Source of the DNA: Leptospira sp. WS39.C2
GTDB lineage: Bacteria > Spirochaetota > Leptospiria > Leptospirales > Leptospiraceae
Direction of reading: 5' to 3'
DNA length: 64,000 bases
Assembly (NCBI RefSeq): GCF_040833965.1
Contig: NZ_CP162142.1
Coordinates: forward strand, 1,885,001-1,949,000
How positions within the stretch are numbered: position 1 is the first letter of the stretch; each line of letters opens with the position of its first letter. Both the position numbers and the translations under genes were made by a program. Positions 54,226 through 62,016 of the stretch are shown piece by piece. The notes beneath the pieces are model-generated. The model saw only the letters and a program-made list of their open reading frames with translations, was not told the origin of the DNA and did no database searches.

Positions 54226-54996
54226 ATGAAAATCATCACGTTAAATTGCAACGGAATTCGTTCCAGTCTCAGCAAAGGTTTACTTGAATTTATACGTCAC
54301 GAAAATCCTGACATGATTTGTTTCCAAGAAACGAAGGCACCCGAGAAAGAAATTACTCGGGAAGAATTCCGATCTTTAGGTTATGAAATTTATTTCTGCA
54401 TCGCAGAAAAACCTGGTTATAGCGGGACTGCCATTTTAACCAAAATCAAACCCAAATCGGTTTCAATTGGGTATGGAGACGGGATATTTAAGACTGAAGG
54501 AAGGTCAGTTTTCCTAGAATTCAACGAATTTTACCTTTGGAATCTGTATTTTCCTTCAGGAACGAGTGGTGAGGAGCGCCAAAAGATCAAATACCAATTT
54601 TTAGATGCATTTACGGAGTTATCCAAACCTTATCTCAAAAAGAAAAAACCGCTCCTTGTTTGTGGGGATGTAAACATTGCCCATACGGAACTAGACATCC
54701 ATAACCCGAAAGGAAATGAAAAAAATTCAGGATTTCTACCTGAGGAACGTAAGTGGATGACTGACTTTCTAAATTTAGGTTTTTGGGACTGTTTTCGTGC
54801 CATCCATCCAGAGGTGAAGGACGAATATTCATGGTGGACCTACCGTTTCCAAGCAAGGAAAAACAATAAAGGTTGGAGGATTGATTATTTTTTACTCACA
54901 AAATCAAAACATGCCAAACTGGAAGATGCAAAAATCGCAAAAGAACCTGTGATGTCTGATCATGCCCCTGTTGTCCTTGAGGTCCAATTCACTTGA
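54226..54996 (+). CDS. xth: Exodeoxyribonuclease III
   Basis: AP endonuclease / 3'-5' exonuclease of 256 aa for base-excision repair. Motifs are NCNGIRSSL (Asn/metal site), FQETKAPEKE (metal Glu), YSGTAILTK, LYFPSGTSGEERQ, CGDVNIAHTELD (catalytic Asp and Asn), WWTYRFQARKNNKGWRIDY and MSDHAPVVLE (catalytic Asp-His). All are intact. Divergent from the cyclase operon. Confidence 0.95.
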   Translation: MKIITLNCNGIRSSLSKGLLEFIRHENPDMICFQETKAPEKEITREEFRSLGYEIYFCIAEKPGYSGTAILTKIKPKSVSIGYGDGIFKTEGRSVFLEFNEFYLWNLYFPSGTSGEERQKIKYQFLDAFTELSKPYLKKKKPLLVCGDVNIAHTELDIHNPKGNEKNSGFLPEERKWMTDFLNLGFWDCFRAIHPEVKDEYSWWTYRFQARKNNKGWRIDYFLLTKSKHAKLEDAKIAKEPVMSDHAPVVLEVQFT

Positions 54997-55029
54997 CAGA
55001 CAGACAATTCTCCGATCCATTCTTTTCTC

Positions 55030-56001
55030 ATGAATCGTATCCTTTTTGTTTTTTTACTCACCTTGCATATCCAGTGTTCTGTACTTGGTGTCCTCCAGGA
55101 CAAAATCCCCACACCTGAATTTTCATTTGAATCCATAAACATCAAACAAATTACATTTACAGACATCACACTGGGTGTTGAAACTTCAGTGACAAACCCA
55201 TATCCTGTATCCCTTCCAAGTTCCTTATTAGATATGGATATAAAAATTGAAGGTTTGAAGTTGTCACAAGTCAAAACGGATTTAGGAGTCATCGAGGCTA
55301 AAAAAACAAAATCCCTCCCTTTAGAAGTAAAATTAAAATACACTGACTTACTGCAATTGTATAAAAAATTTCCAACAAAACCAATGTTAGAAGTAAGTGC
55401 AGAAGGAAACATGAAGGTATCTATACCTAAACAATGGCAATTATTAGGAAAGGATTCTGTTAGTTTTCCCTTTGTGCAAAAAAGAGAAATCCCAGCTGTA
55501 TTGCCAGATGTGGAAATCCGGAATTTCAAAATTTTGATGCCATCGGAAGCAGAAATTTTGAGTGCATCAAATACAGATGCAATGATAGGAACTACTACTA
55601 ATTTTTTAAAAGGTTTACTTGGGGGATCCAAAACTCCTGCAACATCTGCCGCCAAAGCTGGGTTATCCGGACTGAATTTAAATTTAAAGACAGAATTTGA
55701 TTTTGTATTTTCAAATCAAGCTGCATCAAACTTAAACTTATCAGATTTAAAATACAATTTACAGTTAGCAGGCGAAAACTTTCTCAGTGGATCTCCAAAA
55801 GAAATTTTAAATTCTGGAAAAGAATCAACTGTGAAGGTGGAAAGTTTGTTTCCAATCACATCAATCGGAACCTCACTTTACAAAACGATACAATCAAAAG
55901 AAGCTCTTTACCAGTTAAAAGGGGATTCTGCACTCAATGTTCCGAACATACGTGAAAACATTCCTTTTTCTTATGAGAAAAAAGGTAAGTTCCATTGGTA
56001 A
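55030..56001 (+). CDS. LEA14/WHy-domain lipoprotein
   Basis: Protein of 323 aa with a short signal peptide and lipobox (TLHIQC, Cys16). The body carries a LEA-2/WHy domain (about 35-140): FESINIKQITFTDITLGVETSVTNPYPV and LPLEVKLKYTDL are typical of this desiccation-related Ig-like fold. A second copy may exist at about 150-310 (VEIRNFKILM and LNLSDLKYNLQLAGE). Bacterial LEA-2 proteins are exported or periplasmic and thought to protect or bind envelope components. The 3' end contains the hairpin used as terminator by the converging gene. Confidence 0.75.
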   Translation: MNRILFVFLLTLHIQCSVLGVLQDKIPTPEFSFESINIKQITFTDITLGVETSVTNPYPVSLPSSLLDMDIKIEGLKLSQVKTDLGVIEAKKTKSLPLEVKLKYTDLLQLYKKFPTKPMLEVSAEGNMKVSIPKQWQLLGKDSVSFPFVQKREIPAVLPDVEIRNFKILMPSEAEILSASNTDAMIGTTTNFLKGLLGGSKTPATSAAKAGLSGLNLNLKTEFDFVFSNQAASNLNLSDLKYNLQLAGENFLSGSPKEILNSGKESTVKVESLFPITSIGTSLYKTIQSKEALYQLKGDSALNVPNIRENIPFSYEKKGKFHW

Positions 56002-56017
56002 TGGTTTCGAACTTACC
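55978..56017 (-). terminator. Rho-independent terminator of the leftward lipoprotein gene
   Basis: GGTAAGTTC (55984-55992) pairs with GAACTTACC (56009-56017), with an inner CCATT/AATGG stem capped by GGT. On the minus strand the hairpin is followed at once by six T (55983-55978). It terminates the 56045-56680 gene although it lies within the last codons of the converging LEA14-like gene. Rightward, T-rich sequence (56034-56048) may also serve. Confidence 0.75.
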
Positions 56018-56044
56018 AATGAAATGACTCAGCTTTTGTATTTT

Positions 56045-56680
56045 TTATTTTTTCTTTTGTAACATCTGTTTGATTTCGTCCCTGGTTTTGCCAGGGTGCA
56101 AACGGATTTGGTAAGTAACTAAAAAACGTGTGATGATGGGTGTACCATCTTTTGAGGCATGTTCGTAATTAAAACGAGAGGCATCGTTTTGTATTATTTT
56201 TGCTATGTCATTAATACGGGGTACCCTTCGATCAAAGGCAATGGATTCTAATTTTCCCGTGACTGAGTTTAAACCAATGGAGATAATCCCATCATCCACA
56301 AAACTCAAGAGGTCATATTTTTTCATTTCCTCTTTAGAAAGTTCATCCCCACCTAAGTCTGGTTTCCTTCGGATTTTATCTGTGTGCCGTATTTGTCTTA
56401 CCATATAAGAATCAGAAGCTATGTAGACCCGAAATACTTCTTGTGGAAGGTCACTTTTTTTTTGGAAAAAAGGAATCTCCCCCGTATGGTTTTGTACCTC
56501 TTCTCCTTTTTCATTGAATATGATCTCACCCTCTCCACCAGGTGGAGGAAGCAGGTCTTTTAGGGTAGCCGCTTCAGTTTTTACATCTTCTGTTGAAGAT
56601 GGCTGGGATTCTTTTGTGGACTGGCAAGAAACAAGAGTGAAAAGGCAAACAAGGAGTACGGAGTGAAACGAAAATTTCAT
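56045..56680 (-). CDS. Lipoprotein of unknown function
   Basis: Protein of 211 aa with signal peptide and lipobox (FTLVSC, Cys19) and a Ser/Glu-rich linker. Residues about 80-205 form a mixed alpha/beta domain with VFRVYIASDSYMVRQIRH and DGIISIGLNSVTGKLESIAFDRRVPRI, then the end KTRDEIKQMLQKK. No known domain is recognised. Its transcription seems to end at the hairpin at 55978-56017. Read leftward after mgtE with a 64-nt gap, so possibly a separate or second gene of that unit. Confidence 0.65.
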   Translation of the reverse strand: MKFSFHSVLLVCLFTLVSCQSTKESQPSSTEDVKTEAATLKDLLPPPGGEGEIIFNEKGEEVQNHTGEIPFFQKKSDLPQEVFRVYIASDSYMVRQIRHTDKIRRKPDLGGDELSKEEMKKYDLLSFVDDGIISIGLNSVTGKLESIAFDRRVPRINDIAKIIQNDASRFNYEHASKDGTPIITRFLVTYQIRLHPGKTRDEIKQMLQKKK

Positions 56681-56743
56681 TTGACCATCAGTTTTTGCAA
56701 GTTTCTTCCTCTGGCAAGAAATTTAAGAAAAAAAGGAGAATCC

Positions 56744-58147
56744 CTAAACCAAATATTTGGCAAAGACAGTGGCAAGTCCTAAGAAAAAGAAAAACCCACA
56801 AACATCTGTCGTCGCAGTCACAAAAATGGAAGAAGCGATGGCAGGGTCAATTTTCATTCCTTTTAATAAGATTGGCACGAGAGAACCGACAAGAGAGGCT
56901 ACAATCATATTCACAAACATGGCTGTTCCCACAACAAGACCTAAGGTTAAGTTTCCTTTTACAAGATAAATCATAGTAAAGGTCACGGTTCCTAGAGCAA
57001 GGCCATTCAATACACCGATGGTAAATTCCTTTCTAACAGCATCCCACCAATTGGAAAACGATAAATCACCTGTAGCAATATTACGTATTACAACTGTTAC
57101 CGATTGTGTACCAGCATTCCCGCCAAGTCCTGCTACTATTGGCATCAGTGTTGCAAGAACAACAATTTGAGAAATTGTATCTTCAAAAAAAGCAACTACA
57201 GTGGAACTCACAAAGGCTGTGAGTAAATTAACATTGAGCCAAATGATCCGCCGTTTTACTGACTGTAAAATGGGTGTGGACAACCTTTCGTCTTCGGAAA
57301 CCCCGGCCATGAGGAGGATGTCTTCTGATGCCTCTTCTTCAACAATTTCTAAAACATCATCGACAGTGATACGACCTATGATCCGCCCCAAATCATCTGT
57401 GACGGCAGCACTGACTAAATCGTACTTTTTAAAAGTATTAGCAACTTCCTCTTGGTCTACATCATAATGGAAAGCAAAGACTGAGAAGTTTGTGATTTTT
57501 GCTATTTTGGTATTGATGGGTGTGAGGAATAAATCTTTCAAAGGGATAAACCCTTCCAAAACTCCATCTTCGTTTGTTACATAAATTTGATAGATGTCTT
57601 CGATTTCCTTTGCTTTTTTTCGGACATTGATGATTCCCTTTCTAACATTGTCTGTGATGGTTACAGTCGCAAAGTCTTTGGACATCAAACGTCCTGCCGA
57701 GTATTCCCGAAACCCAAGTTGGGAGCGAATTTCAAAACTATCCGTTTTACTTAAATTGGCTAGAACCAACTCACGTTTCGCGCCAGGTAAGTAAGAGAGT
57801 AAATAAGTTGTTTCGTCGGTTTCAATGTGGTCTAGGGTTTTGGAAATTTCATCTACGGAAAGTTCTTCTAAAAAAGACTCTAGAGTCTCCTCTTCCATTT
57901 TGATGAGAGAGTATGCTTGGTCTTCAACCGAAAGCAAACGAAAGAGGTATAATTCTTCTTCGCGTTCTAAGTCTTTGAATAATGTGACAACGTCGGCGGG
58001 GTGAGCCCCATCGAGCATGAGTTTCAGACCAGATTGGTCTTTCGATTCTATGGATGATTTGATTTGCCCGACAAACTCTTCATAGGAATCACTGTCTCTG
58101 GCGATTTTGATTCGGAATTCGGACTCTTTCTTTCTTTCTTCTTCCAT
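56744..58147 (-). CDS. mgtE: Magnesium transporter MgtE
   Basis: Homodimeric inner-membrane Mg2+ channel of 467 aa. N-terminal helical MgtE_N domain (about 30-150), two CBS domains (about 155-275), a connecting helix, then five membrane helices (about 300-467) with GLGGNAGTQSVTVVIR, the pore signature. The cytosolic acidic residues that sense Mg2+ are abundant (for example DEISKTLDHIETDETT). Complete. Start ATG 58147 diverges from a lipoprotein operon. Confidence 0.94.
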   Translation of the reverse strand: MEEERKKESEFRIKIARDSDSYEEFVGQIKSSIESKDQSGLKLMLDGAHPADVVTLFKDLEREEELYLFRLLSVEDQAYSLIKMEEETLESFLEELSVDEISKTLDHIETDETTYLLSYLPGAKRELVLANLSKTDSFEIRSQLGFREYSAGRLMSKDFATVTITDNVRKGIINVRKKAKEIEDIYQIYVTNEDGVLEGFIPLKDLFLTPINTKIAKITNFSVFAFHYDVDQEEVANTFKKYDLVSAAVTDDLGRIIGRITVDDVLEIVEEEASEDILLMAGVSEDERLSTPILQSVKRRIIWLNVNLLTAFVSSTVVAFFEDTISQIVVLATLMPIVAGLGGNAGTQSVTVVIRNIATGDLSFSNWWDAVRKEFTIGVLNGLALGTVTFTMIYLVKGNLTLGLVVGTAMFVNMIVASLVGSLVPILLKGMKIDPAIASSIFVTATTDVCGFFFFLGLATVFAKYLV

Positions 58148-58212
58148 AAATCAGCGGATTTCCTGAATTTTCCAATTGACGGTTATGTCACGTGAACCAT
58201 AGGCTATATCCT

Positions 58213-58905
58213 ATGTCGGCACGAGTACCTTTTTTGAAAACGAATCTTTTTTTCATCCTACTTTTTTCACAATGTGTTTTGTTTGAACCCAAAATCAACA
58301 AGGTTCCTGATGCTTATGTTCGCGAAGAAGTGATGAATGCTGAACAAAAAAATGCAACAAAAATCCTTACAGATAAAATCATCAAATTAAACAACGAAGT
58401 CACAAACCAAAGAAAGGCAAATGCTCTGACAAGCCAAGCGATCAAAATTTCTTTATCCAAAGTCAATAAACATGCAGCTGATCGCGATTTAAAACGAGCG
58501 AAAGAATCTTATTTTACATTAAAAGAAGATTCAGTTTCTTCAAAACGATATTTAGAAGAAAGCCAAATGTTGGAACTGGAAAGAGCAAAAGAAGAAACTA
58601 GATATAAAACTTGGGTTCAAAAAGAAAAAGAAGACAAAGCTTTTCTCGAAATGAAAGAAGCTGCGTTGGGAGAACTTATCGCCGAACTGGAGTTAGTAAG
58701 GTCAGAAATCGCTGTCAAATACCAAGAATCACAAGGGAAAACTCCAGCCGATCCTGAATATGTGAAAAAAGAAATTTATGAAACACAATATGCAGAGAAA
58801 AAATCGGATGCAAGAAGGCGACTTTCCGATTGGGAACGAATCAAAACAGAAGCACCAAGTTTGCCAAAAGTGAATTTAGAGGATAGTTTCGATGACTCCA
58901 AATAA
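58213..58905 (+). CDS. Helical lipoprotein
   Basis: About 230 aa from ATG 58213; the signal peptide ends in a lipobox (LLFSQC). A GTG at 58192 is possible but adds non-signal residues. The mature part is almost wholly charged helix with coiled-coil character (about 40-225), rich in Lys, Glu and Ala. No domain is recognised. It overlaps the OmpA-like gene by 14 nt, so the two are co-translated and may act together, for example as an envelope-to-peptidoglycan tether. Confidence 0.7.
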   Translation: MSARVPFLKTNLFFILLFSQCVLFEPKINKVPDAYVREEVMNAEQKNATKILTDKIIKLNNEVTNQRKANALTSQAIKISLSKVNKHAADRDLKRAKESYFTLKEDSVSSKRYLEESQMLELERAKEETRYKTWVQKEKEDKAFLEMKEAALGELIAELELVRSEIAVKYQESQGKTPADPEYVKKEIYETQYAEKKSDARRRLSDWERIKTEAPSLPKVNLEDSFDDSK

Positions 58906-59956
58906 AAAATTCAATCTCATCCCTATTTCCATAGGATTCCTTCTACTCGGTATTTTTTATCCAACGAATGTCAAAGCGGATTGGGTGTATTTTCCGTATG
59001 AATACAATCAAATTTACAAAGAAAAATATGCTTTGGAATTGGAACTCGCTGATATACGCAAACAACACCAAAATGAACTGAACCGACTGGAAGAAGAAAA
59101 AAAAGACCTACAATCACAAATCCGTAACCTAACGGAAGATCTAGAACTTGAAAAAAGAAACCGCGCAAAAGAACAAGATGAGTATTCTGATAAACTCAGA
59201 GATTATGATATGCGCCTTCGTGGTTTGGAAAAAAAGGGAACGGACAAAGAACGGGTCTTAGCCGAAGAAAATCGCAAACGAGAAGAAAAAGACCGCGCAG
59301 AAATTGATGCCCTAAAACGAAAACTCGAAGAAAAAGAAAGAGAGTGTCTGCAAAAAGAACAAAAACTCCGTGAAACCTATGAATCCAAAATGGATGAATT
59401 GAAAGAACGGATCCGTAACCTGGAAGAAGAACTTGCTAGTTTACGAAAACTCACAAAAGAACAAAAACGTGAACTCGAACGACTTTCGGAACAAACAAAA
59501 GAATTTGAAGAAAAACTCGCCAAAGAAATCACTTCTGGTCAAATCCGACTCAAAAGATTCCATAACAAACTCATCATCAACATCGATGATAAAATTTCTT
59601 TTGATAGTGGTTCTTCCGAATTAAAACCTGCGATCCTACCAGCAATTGAAAAAATAAGAGATATTCTCGCGGCTTATCCTGAAAACTATATTGTTGTGGA
59701 AGGCCATACAGACAATGTTCCTATTAAAACCAAATTTCGTAACAATTGGCATCTTTCCAGCGAACGGGCATTATCTGTCTTAGAGTTTATTTTACAAAAT
59801 AAAAACCTAAATCCAAAAAACTTTTCCAGTGCAGGGTATGGGGAATTCCAACCTATCGTACCGAATAGTTCAAAAGAAAATAAAGCACTCAACCGTAGAG
59901 TGGATATTGTTGTGATCCCAAGGGCAACCAGTTCACTTGGTGCAAATCATGACTAA
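58892..59956 (+). CDS. OmpA-family peptidoglycan-binding protein with coiled coil
   Basis: Protein of 354 aa. Signal peptide about 1-29 (ending near NVKA), a long coiled coil (about 45-215, Glu/Lys/Arg/Leu heptads), then an OmpA_C domain (about 225-345). That domain has SFDSGSSELKPAI, VVEGHTDNVPI (peptidoglycan-binding Asp), NNWHLSSERALSVLEFIL (Arg), GYGEFQPIVPN and NRRVDIVV. It is like MotB/Pal C-domains but with no proton-channel helix. It probably spans the periplasm, fixing an outer- or inner-membrane partner to the wall. Overlaps the previous gene by 14 nt and the next by 8 nt. Confidence 0.88.
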   Translation: MTPNKKFNLIPISIGFLLLGIFYPTNVKADWVYFPYEYNQIYKEKYALELELADIRKQHQNELNRLEEEKKDLQSQIRNLTEDLELEKRNRAKEQDEYSDKLRDYDMRLRGLEKKGTDKERVLAEENRKREEKDRAEIDALKRKLEEKERECLQKEQKLRETYESKMDELKERIRNLEEELASLRKLTKEQKRELERLSEQTKEFEEKLAKEITSGQIRLKRFHNKLIINIDDKISFDSGSSELKPAILPAIEKIRDILAAYPENYIVVEGHTDNVPIKTKFRNNWHLSSERALSVLEFILQNKNLNPKNFSSAGYGEFQPIVPNSSKENKALNRRVDIVVIPRATSSLGANHD

Positions 59957-60941
59957 CAAACGTCCCAAACGAAAAAAACTCATCTTTTTCCTAAGCCTTT
60001 CTGGGCTTTTGTCTGTGATGATTTTTTTCATTGAATGGATTGGTTCGAAAGAAAGTGGGAGTTTGGCATTATTTGCGGATGCAGGTCATATCTTTACTGA
60101 TGTATTTGCCCATATCATATCCCTATTTGCCCTACTCATTGCTTCCAAAAAACCAAATGCGAAATATCCGTTTGGGTTTCACCGTTTTGAAGTAATCGCA
60201 GCATTTTTAAATGGTCTACTTCTCATTGGAATTGCTCTTTTTATCTTATATGAAAGTTACATGCGGTATCATGGAAATGCAGATGTGGAAGCAGACACCA
60301 TGCTTGTGTATTCTCTTATCGGATTTGGAATCAATTTGATTTCTGCGGGATTACTTGTCGGAGTGAGTAAAACAAGTCTCAATTTAAAGTCTGCCTACTT
60401 ACACGTATTAAGTGACCTTCTCGGAACATTGGCAGTCATTTTTGGAGCCCTACTCATTCGTTTTACAGGTGTCAAACAAGTGGATAGTATCCTGAGTATT
60501 CTTTTGGGTCTATTCATCCTCAAAACATCATACGGAATTGTAAAAGAGTCGGTGCAAATTCTCATCGAAGCGGATACGAGTGAATTTGATAAAGAACACC
60601 TACTCGAACACATCCAGGTTTTAAAAGGAATCCAATCGGTTTCCAAAACAACGGTCCGAAAACTGACTTCCGGTGTGTTTTCTGTAGAAATTCAAGTGGC
60701 TGTGAATGAGAATGCAAACCGTGACAAAATCACATTAGAGATCCATAAGGTTCTCAAAGAAGAATTTGGAGTTCCCTTCGTATCTGTTGAAATTGTTTCT
60801 GCTTCCGTGCTTTCCCAATTAGATTCACTCTCCATCCGCGAATCGGAGCGGGAATTTGGCCACCACGGACACGAACATGGGCATTCCCATGAACATAAAG
60901 GAAAGAAAGTTTCGAACCAATCCAAACATTCTCATCACTAA
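59949..60941 (+). CDS. Cation diffusion facilitator (zinc-type) transporter
   Basis: Proton-coupled divalent metal exporter of the CDF family, 330 aa from ATG 59949. Six membrane helices lie between about 15 and 210. The transport-site residues are in FADAGHIFTDVF and LHVLSDLLGTL (two HxxxD pairs, the zinc-selective pattern of ZitB/CzcD). A C-terminal cytoplasmic metallochaperone-like domain spans about 215-285, and a His-rich tail (HHGHEHGHSHEH) probably binds metal. The third gene of the lipoprotein-OmpA operon, overlapping by 8 nt. Zn2+ export is inferred from these motifs. Confidence 0.92.
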   Translation: MTNKRPKRKKLIFFLSLSGLLSVMIFFIEWIGSKESGSLALFADAGHIFTDVFAHIISLFALLIASKKPNAKYPFGFHRFEVIAAFLNGLLLIGIALFILYESYMRYHGNADVEADTMLVYSLIGFGINLISAGLLVGVSKTSLNLKSAYLHVLSDLLGTLAVIFGALLIRFTGVKQVDSILSILLGLFILKTSYGIVKESVQILIEADTSEFDKEHLLEHIQVLKGIQSVSKTTVRKLTSGVFSVEIQVAVNENANRDKITLEIHKVLKEEFGVPFVSVEIVSASVLSQLDSLSIRESEREFGHHGHEHGHSHEHKGKKVSNQSKHSHH

Positions 60942-60979
60942 CCTCGAGAGGGACGGCAAGTCAGTATCAGAGGGATGAA

Positions 60980-61004
60980 GAACCAATCCACTTGACAATG
61001 GTTC
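60980..61004. terminator. Weak hairpin between convergent genes
   Basis: GAACCA (60980-60985) pairs with TGGTTC (60999-61004) across a 13-base loop, followed by AGTTCCGTTTATTTT. The stem is short and the T-run is broken. It is the only candidate terminator between the CDF gene and the converging acyl-CoA-dehydrogenase-like gene. Confidence 0.3.
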
Positions 61005-61017
61005 AGTTCCGTTTATT

Positions 61018-62016
61018 TTAGTTTCGTTTTTTCTTTTGGGTGAGGTATTTGGTAAAGGAATCTTCCCAGACAAAGAGTAACCAATCTGGGTCTATGGATT
61101 TTAACTCATTTGGTTTTTCCAACTGAAAGTAGTTTGTGACCGCTTCGATTAAGGGATGAATGGGATAGGGAAATCCTTCAAGTAACAAATCTTTTGTGGG
61201 ATTTCCCAAAATTGGTTTTAAAAAACCTTCTCTCCACAAAATGAGTTGGTTTCGTTCGGATTGGACTCTTTCATCCATTTCACTTAAGTTTTTTGTTTTG
61301 CCGATGAGAAGTGACACAAGAGAACACAATTCCTTTAGCCTTAGTTCCATTCCCAGTTGGCCATAATCTTCAAGAAGTAAACTATTTGGTTCGATTGGTA
61401 AGTCTTTCACTTGGATCCGCAAATGGCTCACGTGAGGGGTAAAGTCTGTATGGAAGGATTCCTTTTCGATACAAAAAGGATTTTCGCAGTCACTCGGAAT
61501 GGGAAGAAAGTACACTGGATTTTTCTCCCCAGACTTGGTCACCCAAAAGATAAAGTTTGCTTCCCCACCGTTCGTAACAAATGATTTTATTCCGTTTAGT
61601 TTTTCATTTAAAACAATTGATTCTAGTCTTTTTAATTTCCCCTCAAAACCGGGCTCACTCACACCAACGGATAGGATCGAAACTGGCTCTTTCTCCAAAA
61701 AAGCATCCCACAAAAAATGGGAACCTGGTTTCGCATAACAGGAATTGACGAGAACACCACCTGCCACATTTACTTCCACCATACAGGAAAGCGCTAAAGA
61801 CACTCCGAAAGGCTCTTCTGCAAGTGCTGAAAGTTTTTTTTGGAATTCGAAATATGACTCTTTATCCAAGATAAAGTCATAAAAACCAGTAGAACTTAAG
61901 TAAGGTTTCCAACTGCGATAAAAACCTTTCTTCTCTACTCCTACCTTTGGAAAAATAGAATTTGATTCTCCAAATCGGGCAAACAAATGGTAAGGAGATT
62001 CACTCTCCAATTTCAT
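61018..62016 (-). CDS. Degenerate acyl-CoA dehydrogenase-like protein
   Basis: Protein of 332 aa, shorter than the usual 375-400. The middle follows the ACAD pattern: LSVGVSEPGFEGKLKRLES (where active enzymes have TEP..GSD), then LNGIKSFVTNGGEANFIFWV (the K-x-[FY]-I-T-N flavin-side block) and LRIQVKDLPIEPNSLLL (the end of the beta domain). The C-terminal four-helix part is shortened, and the segment with the catalytic Glu and the FAD-binding G-x-x-x-Q-x-x-R near the end is not found. It is most probably an ACAD-derived protein that has lost normal dehydrogenase activity. It starts at the end of uvrA (4-nt overlap), giving tight coupling to a DNA-repair gene. Confidence 0.6.
   Translation of the reverse strand: MKLESESPYHLFARFGESNSIFPKVGVEKKGFYRSWKPYLSSTGFYDFILDKESYFEFQKKLSALAEEPFGVSLALSCMVEVNVAGGVLVNSCYAKPGSHFLWDAFLEKEPVSILSVGVSEPGFEGKLKRLESIVLNEKLNGIKSFVTNGGEANFIFWVTKSGEKNPVYFLPIPSDCENPFCIEKESFHTDFTPHVSHLRIQVKDLPIEPNSLLLEDYGQLGMELRLKELCSLVSLLIGKTKNLSEMDERVQSERNQLILWREGFLKPILGNPTKDLLLEGFPYPIHPLIEAVTNYFQLEKPNELKSIDPDWLLFVWEDSFTKYLTQKKKRN

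Noticed and set aside
60992..61019. TTGACA followed by TATTTT as a rightward promoter
   Set aside because: It would transcribe antisense into a converging gene, with a 16-nt spacer and only a fair -10; no gene follows in that direction.
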